The notes: generated from the sequence alone by a model not told the origin. DNA of 24,717 bases from Chara braunii (GCA_003427395.1 BFEA01000158.1:517066-541782); one strand, 5' to 3'. Shown: positions 8,115 through 17,729, numbered from the stretch's first letter. A program made the numbers and translations.

Positions 8115-8500
8115 GCACTGTAACTGGTAAGGATTCTGCATTCTTTACACTAATAGCGTTCAAGCCTCTACACAAGTCTGTAGTCTATGAACAATCTAAA
8201 TTTGCCTTCTTCTGTACACACAGAACTAGTGCACTGTAGAGAAAGAGTTAGGTTTTATCCACCCTTTGTATTAGTTCATCTAGCTGCTTGCGTACTTCCT
8301 CAAGTTCTGCTGGAAACATCATATAGATCAGACCGTTCAGGGTCTTGCTAGCGAGTTTATTCTATCTAGTGTTTGATCTCTTTCTCTAGAAGTCCACTCT
8401 GTGCTTCCTCTAGAGCTACTTCAGCATTGATCTGATCGGGGGTGGTACTTTGTCCATCTTCTCTCCCGAAGTACTAGCCTGCTCCTTGGTTCTCTCCATC
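8115..8500 (-). pseudogene. Ty3/gypsy relic 2: reverse transcriptase, amino-terminal part
   Basis: Read downwards from 8500: a frame with EDGQSTTPDQINAEVALEEA, then AELEEVRKQLDELIQ (about 8270-8310) and, in shifted frames, VLCVQKK, FRLFIDYR and GLNAISVKNAESLP (about 8130-8175). These are the finger motifs that precede motif A in gypsy RT. Motif A lies at about 6595-6613, across the inserted 1.49-kb element. About eight residues between ESLP and the residues before motif A are missing, which suggests a small deletion before or at the insertion. Multiple frame changes make it a pseudogene. Confidence 0.78.
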
Positions 8501-9049
8501 AGCTATACCATGTGCTACAAAAGAACTTGATCTAACATTTCTTTCATTATTATCAACCGTGTACAACGCAGATGCACTCCGGCAACATGCTGATAATGAG
8601 GATTTTTGTCTCAACTCGTGGAATAGGCGGATTTTCATCTTACTGCCGCTACTACTTGGCAACTAACACTCTTGTCCTCCCACCTTAACATCTGCACTTG
8701 TTGCCTTCCTCAACCCATGACTAGCAATATTTCGAAGGGAAACAAGTGTATGAGAATGCAATACCTTTTCTAACTTCTCTCCTCCCACCACTACTTCCAA
8801 ACCTCTTTTTCCCAAGGCGGATTGTGCTGCTCGCCAAAAATAAAACGAACCAGTGCAGCGCTTTTTTTGTTTTGTTTTGGCATGCACCGCCAGCCAAACA
8901 GTTTTGGTAGGCCAAGCCCCTCAGGATGCGCCTAATATACCGGTCAGGCCAAAAACAAAAAAAAGTTGGGAGACGTCGTGGTGGGTGAATCCCTTCTGCA
9001 CAATATCGCACACTGATCCGACTATTCTTGGCCAATCTGGAAACTACAG
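8501..9049 (-). other. degenerate protease-RT linker of gypsy relic 2
   Basis: In the minus orientation this joins the DSGST protease to the RT. I see only weak coding remnants here, such as KVQDVEQPVVSRLAKNSRISVRYC at about 9000-9074, which continues the protease. The rest (8501-9000) is not recognised. Confidence 0.4.
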
Positions 9050-9325
9050 GTTGTTCTACATCCTGTACCTTCAATCCAAATGCAACTTCTTTAACGCTCC
9101 ACAGGAGATATAACTTCTGGTTGAACCACTATCTACTAACGCACCGATTTCTACCCTTCTCACTTCTACGTCTGCTAAAATTAGATGTGCTTGCTCATCC
9201 ATTGCAGCCCATGAACTGCAAGGAATTGCTCTTAGAGACTCAGCAACAAGTAGTCTCCGGGCAACTGTATGAGGGCAACTGTATGAGCGGCCGGCTGCCT
9301 CAGCCTTTACCTGTTCGGCCTGCAA
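9050..9325 (-). pseudogene. Ty3/gypsy relic 2: aspartic protease with DSGST active site
   Basis: A retropepsin-like protease fragment. On the minus strand the frame from 9325 to 9071 reads into VEVRRVEIGALVDSGSTRSY, where DSGS is the catalytic triad loop (Asp at 9131-9133). It is followed by ISCGALKKLHLD, typical of gypsy proteases, and in another frame by KVQDVEQPVV. The residues before it (SLRAIPCSSWAAMDEQ) fit the linker from gag. The C-terminal ILGM strand was not found, so only the amino-terminal half is visible. The position between gag on the right and RT on the left fits one minus-strand element. Confidence 0.8.
9259..9286. repeat. 14-bp perfect tandem duplication
   Basis: GGGCAACTGTATGA occurs twice with no spacer (9259-9272, 9273-9286). 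It is a small slippage-type duplication within the gag-protease linker. Confidence 0.9.
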
Positions 9326-9647
9326 GTGAAAAGAAGAACTATACTTCTACTGGCCATTCCTTTTTTCATTGCTGCCACTTGCGGCATTCTGTGCTGGGAA
9401 ATTGCCTCCATCACTTCTTGTTCGAGACTTTCCCTGACCGGCCACAACAGCAGCATACTCCCTCCCGATTGGCTGCACGCACTACCGCTATCAAAGGATA
9501 TCTGGTAATAGGGCACTTGCTCGCCCTCACTCTCCTCGAGTGTCAGGATCGCATGGTCCCTACTTTCTATTTTTTCTTTTTTTCTTTTTTTTTTAAACAG
9601 GTCCTTATGCTCCTGGCTCCATGCCCATTCTGGGGAGCGTCAGTCCG

Positions 9648-10335
9648 GTTCCTATTCCCCCGGCAAGTCAAAATTGAATACATCATGTTACACACTCACG
9701 CTTCCTTCCGTCTGGCCGAAGGAACCCTGACCAGCATTGATTACTCCTGTATGGGAGGATTGAATGCCAGCTTGCCCTGCCCTAGTTTTCCTCTCAGAAA
9801 CCCTGTTGGTTCTGTCGAATGGATTTTGAAGCGCAAGAAACTCGGAGAGATGTCTGTCAATCTGAGGCTAGAACCTCAATTTGTCCCTCTCGGGGCTACA
9901 TTACCTGTCGTTGTTGGGATGGCCCATTTCTTCCAGTGTAGTTTATTGTCTGAGATTGTCGCAATCTTTCCCTATAGCAACCAGCCCCTCATGAAGATTT
10001 GTCTCCTGAGTGTAAGTCTTTCAGGTTTGCCTCTCGTTGCTGTCGATACACTCCTCCATTTGCATCGTATCTCTGTTTCTACCATCCTCAGCAGGAGGAT
10101 CCACATTCCTCCTTGGCCACTTCTGAACCCTCGATTGTCTTGGTACATCTCCTTTTCTTTTTTTTTTCCTTTTTTTTTCCGGTTCCTATTCCCCCGGCAA
10201 TCAAAGGATTTACATATAATACACACTCACGCTTCCTTCCGTCAGGCCGAAGGATCCCTGACCAGCATTGATTACTCCCTTGCAGGAGGATTGACTGCCG
10301 GCTTACCCTCTCAACTCGTTCCTCTCAGGCTGCTG
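9648..10335. repeat. direct duplication of ~160 bp, about 530 bp apart
   Basis: The segment at about 9648-9812 (CCGGTTCCTATTCCCCCGGC, CACTCACGCTTCCTTCCGTC, GACCAGCATTGATTACTCC) recurs at about 10178-10335 with modest divergence. A poly-T tract lies just before the second copy and about 50 bp before the first. Weaker similarity continues beyond each copy: 9910-9990 resembles 10520-10640, and 10070-10150 resembles 10650-10750. A unit of about 530-600 bp of the gag-protease interval therefore seems to be duplicated in tandem. Confidence 0.7.
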
Positions 10336-10779
10336 AATAGGCCTGCCAGATATTCCTCTACCTAACTAGAAAAGTGAGAGGTTTTGCTAACGTTTGTGTA
10401 CGTTTGGCTTTCTCACGCCCTATTTATCACCCTGCTTGTTCCTGTGTTTGTCGTACTGATCTTCGATCTTGGGCTCCCACGTTCGGTTGTCGCCTTTCTG
10501 TTACCCTTGATACCACTTCTTCCATATCCGTCTGTTGTCCGTTATGATGGCCACCTTGCCCTTTATTAGCCAGTCCTTTCGGAACGCTCATCTCTTAGCT
10601 GCGTGCTTATCTGATCTGTGCTTCGCTGATGAAGATATTATGGGGCAATCTGCTCTGGATTTCGGTCTCTGCCATGTGTATCAGAAGAGTCCACATTTCC
10701 TCCTTTGCCACCTCTGCTCCCTCAATTGTCTGTGTGCATCGTCGTTTCCATATGATCCAGAGAGTTAGCTTTCTGAGTA

Positions 10780-11580
10780 GCTGGAACCAGACACCCCTGC
10801 TGCCCTTGAGGTGCCTGGGAGTGTTCGGGAGGAGTAGAATGGTTAGGGGGGAATCCGTGGGTAGTTTCTATATTCTTAATAATCCTCTTCAGCAACTTCT
10901 AATGCCCTCTTGAAGAAGGCTCTGTACGTCCGTCAAGGGCCGGAAGAATCTGCAGCTACAATACCTCTGACTGGTTCAGGCAGAGTCATGGCCAACTGTG
11001 TTAGCGCCTGTGCATCTGTCACACCGTGCTCAGGTACCTGCCAGTTCATCCTTCCTATAGACCAAGTTCTCTTCACTTCGCCACCTGACCGTATGAATTC
11101 CGAATATCTGTCAAAGAAGATATACTCAAAGAAGTGACCCGTAAGGGCCTCCAAGAAATCTTCAAGGCTGATATACTCTTCCCATACTCGTTGATCTTGC
11201 TGCCATGCCCCTTCTCCTGCACTTGACTCGTACCCAAGTCTTTCCATCTCCCTTCAAACGCATGCACGCAACTACAACCCGGGCATTTGGGGGAATGCAC
11301 TCTACATTAATGTATGTGCCAATCTCGGTGATCCACGTCATGAAATCATCCTCCTCCTTACCATGTTTGGCGTCGGGTAGCTTTAACTTCACCAGATCTT
11401 TGTACGGCCTACCATCACACATCCTGCCCCCATCATTCCCCATCACCAGTTCCATCTCCACCATGCCCGGCTCTCACCTTCCCCCCATGCTTGTAAATTC
11501 TACGTTCGCTATCTTTTTCCCCAATGCATCGAGCTGCTTCTGCACAGCCTGCTGATGCTCAATCTGCACCCTGCGTAGTT
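10780..11580 (-). pseudogene. Ty3/gypsy relic 2: gag core
   Basis: Minus-strand gag. From the right: RRVQIEHQQAVQKQLDALGK (about 11510-11580), a coiled-coil-like segment; then KLPDAKHGKEEDDFMTWITE and IGTYINVECIPPNARVVVAC (about 11250-11390), then MRLKGDGKTW. The frame changes near 11165-11245 to FLEALTGHFFEYIFFDRYSE and ALTQLAMTLPEPVRG (about 10950-11165). The tryptophan-containing order and the A..RLKG..W motif match the retrotransposon gag domain. At least one frameshift separates the two halves. It lies upstream of the protease in minus orientation, as expected. Confidence 0.8.
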
Positions 11581-12180
11581 TGATTATTTTATGCCGAGGG
11601 CCGAGTTGAGGGTAGTGGTCACCCTGCTTAAGTCAGGGTCACTTTCTTCTCTTCTACCTACTTCCACAGGTTGGCATGCATGGCCTTCACATCAGTCAGT
11701 ATCTTCTGTTTCTCCAACTCATCCGCTTTCTCCAACTCGTCACGTTCTCAATCTTCTCATTGCCCTTAATGCTGTCTTTAGCTACGTTGGCCTCATGTTG
11801 CTCTAGCACATCGGGGTGTAGAGTACTACTACAGGGGCCCAAAAAAGATCTGGCTCAATTGGTCGATCAGGGCCTCCTCCCCCTTTGTCTCCCTACTTGT
11901 CCCTTCTCTAGGATGATTTTCCTTCTTCTTCCTCTCCTCCTCCTTTCGCCTCCCTTCTCCTTCTTCTCTTCTTCATGGTCATCATACCCTGGCTGGCTAA
12001 CTGTTTCCCATCTCAGATTCTCATCACCCTGATGCGGTTGTGCTGTGAAAGGCCTAACAAGAGGGGGGATGCATCGGGACATTGCAAAATTTGTGGAGAA
12101 TTTTTCATTGGGGGGGGAGGACGGGATGGGTGCCACACTCAGCAAGTCCCCCATCCCCCGAAGGGAGGGGAATGGCACGG
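11581..12180 (-). pseudogene. Ty3/gypsy relic 2: amino-terminal gag leader
   Basis: The minus-strand frame from 12178 to 11867 includes PHQGDENLRWETVSQPGYDD and then HEEEKKEKGGERRRRGRRRK, a highly charged stretch. Beyond it, in changing frames, come remnants that connect to the coiled-coil segment of gag. No zinc knuckle was seen. I assign it to gag because it is collinear and charged; it could instead be the edge of another element. Confidence 0.45.
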
Positions 12181-12189
12181 TGCATGATC

Positions 12190-13031
12190 CCGGTGACCCT
12201 CCCGTCTAGGAGTGCGGATCCTAAGAATGGATAGCCCCTGCCCCCGGCACATGCAGGGCCAATGCCAGCCAGTCCTGATACCCCCCGTTGCTGCGCTTAT
12301 CTTTCCTGCTTTTCGCTTGGAACCTTCTGTCTGATGAGCTACCGGGCTGTCGCCCCCAAAAATAGAAGCGGCAGTGTATCTTGTGTTTAAAATAATAGTA
12401 ATTCTTTATTTATTTTTTTAAACAACGGTTACCAGACAACAAAGAGGATAAGGAAGGAAAACGTGAGGTAGTCATCCATGGTAATTCGCTGTACAACAAT
12501 CAGTCAAAATTTGACCCTGTTCCACTAACTCCAACAACATAGACTCGACCTCTTTTGACCTACGAGCATTGACTTTGGCCTTGAACTTACTCTTCTTCCA
12601 CCTAACGGAGTTAAGCAAACTACAGGATCATCCACACTGGCCATTCGCCAAAAGGACGAGCCATACGTTGGTCAGGAATTCTTCAAGGTCACAGACAGGA
12701 CGACATGGCCAACCAGATGATACTCGACCGATTCATGAGAACCTTGACACTTGTCAACCCCCCGCTGTGGCCACTGCAGCTACTGCAGCTTCAGATCGCT
12801 TGTGAGAAGTCCACCTATCTATCTACAACAAGAACCAAGCTGGAGGGGCAAAGTGCAAATCAGGAATCATTTGACTGCACAAACAAGATGTCATGGCCAG
12901 CCCACAAGCCCCACAACTATGTGAGAAGTGACTTAGACCTAGACACGGCAACCAGCAGCCCAGAATCACCAAGGATAGACCAGCAAAAAAAAATCCAACA
13001 TCAAAGACACAACACACAACGCATGCAAGGC
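12190..13031. other. no recognisable gene
   Basis: Expected place of the 5' LTR and leader of gypsy relic 2. The octamer GGTATCAG (minus strand, 12275-12282) matches the core of an initiator-tRNA primer-binding site, but eight bases are weak evidence. An A+T-rich patch lies at 12388-12425. The reading frames at 12569-13034 match nothing I know. Confidence 0.4.
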
Positions 13032-13289
13032 TAGGGCTACCAAGAGCACTTCACTAAAAAAATTTGCTTGATGAAGCTCCTCGATTGCTTGCCGCTCCAC
13101 TCCCTTTATGCAAATTGCCAGGTGAGTAGCTCTCCCTCCGCCTGACCTCTTCTTCCTCGGTCAGTTCTCCTCGCCCTCCAAGTCTTCTTCATCGTCAACC
13201 CTACTTGTCGCCGACTGCTCTGACCCCCGGCCTTGATCCTGCACGGCGCCAGCACTCCTTGCAATCCGTTCGCTCAAAAATCAACAACG
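13032..13289 (-). pseudogene. unrecognised protein fragment with one in-frame stop
   Basis: On the minus strand from about 13289 to 13032 one frame gives about 85 codons with a single TGA. It contains SERIARSAGAVQDQGRGSEQ, then the acidic VDDEEDLEGEE, then after the stop PRKKRSGGGRATHLAICIKG and VERQAIEELHQANFF. An acidic patch followed by a basic patch and a helical-looking segment reads like real protein rather than chance. I do not recognise the family. It could be the edge of a host gene exon or of another mobile element. Confidence 0.4.
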
Positions 13290-13867
13290 GCGAGCTGGAA
13301 GAGTGTGAGAGGCTGCTCAGTTTGGAATGAGCCTACAACTCCAACAGCATTTGACTTCACACCCATGACACACATCGGCGCATGAAAGCTCACACGAGAT
13401 GAAAAGCAATACAAGGTATGAGAACTTCAAAATTTGTTTGGACGGTTACAACAGGTTGCATGTAGATATTCTGGCAGCTATGGCCACAATCAACAACTCT
13501 CCCTCTCTCTACCCTCTAGCGTTTCTCCCTCTCCAAATGTCTTCCTCACTGCCACTCTCTCTCATGTACAGCTATGGCACCCAGCACTGCCGACGACTCC
13601 TACTAGACTGCACACTTGCAGCGTCACTTGATACTTGGTCGCACAAGGCAGCGCTTCTGCAGCCAGTGTGAATGGGGAAGATGTCATTGCTTTGCTACCG
13701 TTCCCAGTCTCAGACTTTCAGGACCGGTAACCTCACGTGCGGGCCGCAGTCAGCCTTCAACAGATACGGAGTGTTCACTGACTTTCATGGGACTTAGCTG
13801 CTGACCGGACTGGACTGACGGATGGACTGGGCGTACCTGACCTACCAGGTCTACAGCCTAGACATAG
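13290..13867. other. no recognisable gene
   Basis: Short open frames only, for example 13399-13671 on the plus strand, with no motif I recognise. There are no clear repeats. Confidence 0.4.
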
Positions 13868-14113
13868 ATACCCTACCTCCAGGACTGGTATAATGGCACA
13901 TGGGATTTCCAAACCCCCGTAGCAGAACTGACACGGGATGCTGAAATACGTGAAATCCTTTCCCTCAACAGGACTGTACAAGAAGTTTTGCGGCATCCAA
14001 TCCGGTCGGGTCAGGTTGACTTGAACCAGAAGTGCCTACAACAATTCTACACATCACTGTGGAACTCCTCCAAACAATCCAGGGTATGCAGAAAGCACAA
14101 CCGACCATCGTAG
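13868..14113 (+). other. 81-codon open stretch of unknown origin
   Basis: The frame from ATA at 13868 stays open to TAG at 14111-14113. It reads DWYNGTWDFQTPVAELTRDA then EIREILSLNRTVQEVLRHPI. No ATG lies at its start. Its right end overlaps, in another frame, the integrase remnant that begins near 14014. The composition looks protein-like, but I recognise no family; a chance opening is possible. Confidence 0.3.
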
Positions 14114-14480
14114 ATGAAGCCAAGAAGCACCGCCATCCTTCTGTGTTCAAGTAGGTGGCGAAGCACGGACCAGTTTGATGCAGCGTCTCCAAAAACTGCT
14201 GACAGAATGGTGCAGACCGTGTGTGAAGACCTTAATAGACCCTCATACCTGGTGAACATTCTTCCTCGCTTGACGACCTGTTGATATTCCACACATCAAA
14301 GTTGATTCCCTTTACGCCATCCAGACTTGCACGCAGAAGGAAATTACATCCTCCAACAATGGATGGGTATGTGGACATTGACAGGATCATTGCTCAAAGA
14401 CAAGTACAGCAACAGCGGGGAAGACCATACATCATCTACACAGGGACCATGAGGAAGAGAAGTGGACTGACCTAATGTTG
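14014..14480 (+). pseudogene. Ty3/gypsy relic 3: integrase C-terminus with chromodomain-like end
   Basis: Plus-strand remnants in order: LEPEVPTTILHITVELLQTI and QKAQPTIVDEAKKHRHPSVF (about 14014-14150). Next come degenerate pieces of the SH3-like integrase segment. Then IFHTSKLIPFTPS (about 14284-14320), RRRKLHPPTMDGYVDIDRII and AQRQVQQQRGRP, the usual gypsy tail leading to a chromodomain-like region (HEEEKW in another frame near 14455). Stops and frame changes abound. The orientation is opposite to gypsy relic 2, so this belongs to a third element. Its upstream domains are not in the window. Confidence 0.72.
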
Positions 14481-14980
14481 CATACTTCGATGAGTATGGG
14501 CAGAACCAAAGATCAACCAATATAGGATGAGCATGTATGCAGCGGAAGTCTGATAAACGAACTGACTCACATAGACTGACTCACATAGCATCACTCCACA
14601 CACATACAATCGTGAGATGGTGGGGTCTGAGCCATACAAAGAAGGTGCTCAGCCCCGTACACAACATACACAGATGAACGGGGGAGGAGAGACGAAGGAG
14701 GTGGGGCAGGTAGACAGCACTGAAAGTCACCGAGATAGAATCTGATAGGTCACCGATATGGTAGTCCAAAATGTCATCCAACGAGGTCAAAATGTCGAGG
14801 ACAATAGGTCACCAATGTCGGAGGTACAGAGTCCAAATGTAACCGGTGTCTGAACTGTGATGTCGCCAAGTATCAACCCCAACGATCTCCAAGTCTCCAA
14901 TCTGGTAAGTACCACAGTCTCATATCACCGAAGTCCAACTCTGATCTCTGTCCAACTAGTATAGGTCTCCAATCTGAAGA
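14481..14980. other. no gene; possible 3' non-coding end of gypsy relic 3
   Basis: Non-coding. It contains a tandem pair of GACTGACTCACATA (about 14562-14589) and many short GTCACC/GTCCAA motifs. It could be the 3' untranslated region of the third gypsy relic. No LTR ends were identified. Confidence 0.4.
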
Positions 14981-14997
14981 GAAGAAGAAGAAGAAGA

Positions 14998-15032
<35 letters not shown>
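14980..15032. repeat. (GAA)n followed by (GA)n microsatellite
   Basis: A GAA run lies at about 14981-15001 and a GA run at 15001-15032, joined directly. Confidence 0.95.
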
Positions 15033-15039
<7 letters not shown>

Positions 15040-15346
15040 CGAAGGTGAGGAGGAGGGAAAGGGACCGAGGAGGGAGGAATAGATCCCCGCCTCCTGGTAC
15101 CTGCAGCTGCTGCTGCTGAGGCGGCGATGGCCGCCGTGCCGCTGCTGCTGTCCTCGNTCGCTGCTGCTGCGCTGCGCTGCGCTGCTCCTCGCTGCTCCTG
15201 CGCTAAAGCTAGCGCCAGCGCTAATTTGCGCTGTACCATACCGTACCGGTACAATGCCGGTAGGTCGATCCCCGACTGAGGCTGGACCGGTACCTTTGTA
15301 CTGGTGGGCAGAGGCCGGCCTCAATGCTGCGAGGCCTGGCCGTGCC

Positions 15347-15372
15347 CTGAACCGTCCAGATGGACGGTTCAG
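15347..15372. repeat. perfect 12-bp inverted repeat, 2-nt centre
   Basis: CTGAACCGTCCA (15347-15358), GA, then TGGACGGTTCAG (15361-15372). The arms are fully complementary. It could form a cruciform. Confidence 0.93.
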
Positions 15373-15407
15373 CCCCAACCGGCGGGCGGCAGCCTCAAGA
15401 GCGCCGC

Positions 15408-15438
15408 CAGGCCCAAACGGTAATGTCGTTTGGGCCTG
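15408..15438. repeat. perfect 12-bp inverted repeat, 7-nt loop
   Basis: CAGGCCCAAACG (15408-15419), loop GTAATGT, then CGTTTGGGCCTG (15427-15438). It lies 35 bp after the previous palindrome. Confidence 0.93.
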
Positions 15439-15782
15439 CCCGTCGGGTCTGGTCCAAGGTGAGGCCTTTAAGGCCTGAAGTATCCCCAAGGTCGGGCCTT
15501 TGGGCCCTGGTGTGTCCCTCTAGTCCTAAGTCGGGTCCGTAGGACCCGTGTGGCGTCGAAGATGTAACACCTAACTATGGAAAGCAAGTCTGCAAATAGA
15601 GCCTCAAAGACTGATCACAGTTCTCCAGATCCTTGTCCCAGATTCTAAATTCTGTGCATACTGTAATATAAGCTTCACTGTTTGTTCCGATTGTGCCTGA
15701 GAATTTCTGAGTTTCTTTCTCGAAGTTCACATTTTGACTCTCCTCAGTGGATGCAGGTCATGTTCTCTGAGGACACCGAGCT

Positions 15783-16070
15783 GAGGGGGGGGGTATTGGG
15801 GCAGTGGTAATCAAACCCCAAGCCGAAGCGTTTGAGAATTTCTGGTATTTGGGTCTTCTGCTTTGTGCAAAGTCTGGAACCTCGAGACTCTATATAGTGT
15901 CTCTGGCCATCAAGTTTCGTGAGTGTTCAGGACGGAGCTGCATTAGATACAACGTTGGAACTAGAAGAGACAGGGCGCAGCCACAGTGAAGCAATTTTCC
16001 CCGAACATTTACCAATGGTTCTTTCCACGTTCATTCATGGGCATGTCATCGTTTAGAGGTTAGAATTGTG
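15783..16070 (+). other. candidate polypurine tract and LTR of gypsy relic 3
   Basis: GAGGGGGGGGG (15783-15793) resembles the polypurine tract that primes plus-strand synthesis. It is followed by TATT and then TGGGGCAGTGG (from 15797), a possible LTR start with the usual TG. A TATA-like TATATAG at 15891-15897 could be the LTR promoter. Neither the second LTR nor the right end is identifiable in the window, so the end coordinate is nominal. Confidence 0.35.
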
Positions 16071-16743
16071 AGGTATCAGTATCGGACAGCCAACCAAAGG
16101 ATAAGTGCCCTTGAAATTCATAATCCCAGCTGTTCTTTGGAGCATGCTCAGCAAGACCGCTCAAGTTCTCACTATCGGTTATGATGATCTTTACCATGAT
16201 TCAGCCGTTTGGTTCAACACCTTATCACAGGTACACTGCCCTTCCAGAGCACCTGAATTCACAGCAACTGCCCGGAAGTCTTTGATTCACAACTCTCCCT
16301 GGATTAATCTACATTAACCAGAAAGCAGCACATGTTGAGTATTCTGGCGATGTGGAGGATTTACCAAGAGTACTGGAGTGCAACGCCCTTGCCTGCTGGT
16401 TGCATCCAGTCATTGCCTCACTGACTACGCCGTTGTCGCCACCACCACTGTCTTGATCATTCTCCTCAATCACCTCGAATATATTTGCCCTCAGCTCTGC
16501 CTGCATTGGTTCACACATCATGACACCCATTAGTATCCATTAAAGCACACAGGGACAAACATGGACAAACATGTCTTCAACTCCATCAGAACATGAGACT
16601 GAGTTCATTCCCTACACTTACGATCCCTATTCAACAGCCACATTCCATTATCTATTCCCCAACATATAAATACAATTGCAATGAATTGGAGTGTCACTGT
16701 GCAGGCTGTACTTTACTTGGACGTTTTTCTGGGTTTTGAGTCC
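16071..16743. other. no recognisable gene
   Basis: A+T-richer non-coding sequence. A 73-codon minus-strand frame at 16309-16530 has an acidic stretch (EVIEENDQDSGGGD), but I recognise no family. It might be an exon remnant or chance. Confidence 0.35.
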
Positions 16744-16817
16744 GGGGCTTGATCCCGAGACCTGTCACTTGCTGGAACCCCTCTTTTGTCATGCCTAGAC
16801 CATTAGGCCAGGTTGTT
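16744..16817 (-). other. candidate tRNA-like head (A and B boxes)
   Basis: On the minus strand TGGCCTAATGGT (16799-16810) fits the RNA polymerase III A box, and GGGATCAAGCCCC (16744-16756) resembles a B box. They are 42 bases apart, within the usual range. The acceptor stem pairs poorly, and no A-tail or target duplication was found downstream on that strand. It may be a decayed SINE head. Confidence 0.35.
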
Positions 16818-17347
16818 TTGTCGTTTCTGCCTTCTAGAAACATTAGGCCCGTAGATCTTTCTTTATGTGTGCTAGCTTTGGGTTCCCTTGGTCTGTGATC
16901 CTGTCTAGACGCATGTAGGCAGATCGACCGTAGATGTGTGCTGTTTGGACGGTCAGATAAGTCAGTAGGCAGTGGCTGTGTTCTAGGGCTAGGGAGTCGG
17001 GTTGAAGTAGGCTGGGCCCGATGGGCTTCAGGTTCTCTTTTCGTTTTTTTTTGGAAGTGGCGACGGGAGTTAAGTGAGCAGCGCTATTTCCAGCGCTCAG
17101 TCTTCTTCCTCTTCGGGGAACCTGCGCAGCCATAGCTGGGCCGCCCTGCTGCTTGAGGAGGCAGCGCCTGTAGGAGTTCTTCCAGGCACTGATGCCACTA
17201 CCATCACGCTGCTGTTCATGGGTTTGGAAGTAGCCGGCTCTTATTCAGGGAAGTAGCTTGCGGTTGCTGGTCAGTTGCTGCCATATCGGAGGCAGCCATC
17301 TTCTTCTCAATCAAAGTTCATCTTCTTCTTCACGGCAGTTACCAGTG
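16818..17347. other. sequence flanking the hAT insertion, no recognised gene
   Basis: Host side of the transposon insertion. A 60-codon plus-strand frame (17074-17256) is open but unrecognised. Removing the hAT element and one duplication joins this to 24373 onward. Confidence 0.4.
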
Positions 17348-17355
17348 CTGCTGAG
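17348..17355. repeat. hAT 8-bp target-site duplication, left copy
   Basis: CTGCTGAG stands directly before the terminal repeat CTATGTTGCACG. The identical octamer follows the other end at 24373-24380. Eight bases is the hallmark duplication length of the hAT superfamily. Confidence 0.95.
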
Positions 17356-17380
17356 CTATGTTGCACGCCCGGCCGCGGCC
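17356..17380 (+). repeat. hAT terminal inverted repeat, left
   Basis: CTATGTTGCACGC is exactly inverted at the right end. After a one-base indel and a mismatch the match continues through GGCCGCGGCC (17371-17380). Confidence 0.93.
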
Positions 17381-17443
17381 GGGGGGTCCGAGTCGGCCGC
17401 GGCCTAGGCCGATGACCGAATCGGCCCGGTTCGGCCTAGGCCG
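17371..17443. repeat. subterminal palindromes, left end of hAT
   Basis: GGCCGCGGCC at 17371-17380 and 17395-17404, and CGGCCTAGGCCG at 17400-17411 and 17432-17443. In hAT elements such as Ac, short subterminal motifs bind the transposase zinc finger; a similar role here is inference. Confidence 0.85.
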
Positions 17444-17508
17444 ACCTGCCGAGTTTGGTGCATTATTTGTTTTTCCCATTTTTTACGTGTAAAAAAAATA
17501 TATATATA

Positions 17509-17543
17509 TGGGCGTGTAGGGCTTGACAAGCCCTACACACCCA
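17509..17543. repeat. 16-bp inverted repeat in hAT leader
   Basis: TGGGCGTGTAGGGCTT (17509-17524), GAC, AAGCCCTACACACCCA (17528-17543). There is one mismatched pair. It is flanked by an (AT)n patch on the left and poly-T on the right. Confidence 0.9.
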
Positions 17544-17729
17544 TTTTTTTTTTTTGGGTGTCTGATGTTCAGCGCAACGCAGAAAAAAAAAACAGAAAAA
17601 AAAAAAAAAAAAAAAAAAGGCCCGGCGGGCCATTTTGGCCCTGTTTCGGTGCCAGCGAGTGAGAGGCACCGTGTGGGCAGTGGGCAGTGTGGGGAGGGCG
17701 GTGGGTCCAGGCCCAGGCCACGGCAAAAA

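Larger units (their letters stand above)
15080..15560. other. GC-rich, palindrome-rich non-coding block
   Basis: Begins with many GCTGCT units and one undetermined base (15157). It continues with GTACCGGTAC-type motifs and two strong inverted repeats listed separately. Open frames across it are low-complexity and do not resemble proteins. Confidence 0.6.

Noticed and set aside
9028-10365. A 445-codon plus-strand open frame
   Set aside because: It runs antisense to the protease and gag-protease interval of gypsy relic 2, is built of pyrimidine-rich low-complexity sequence with poly-T translated as Phe, and contains the internal duplication. It has no recognisable domain and is most likely a shadow frame.
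12275-12282. GGTATCAG on the minus strand as an initiator-tRNA primer-binding site for gypsy relic 2
   Set aside because: Only eight bases match the core, which is expected about once by chance in a window of this length. A similar octamer occurs at about 16069. No LTR end could be fixed beside it.
14925-15489. Minus-strand frames of 109 and 177 codons with long Ser/Leu runs
   Set aside because: They are translations of the (GA)n/(GAA)n microsatellite and GCT repeats and cross an undetermined base.
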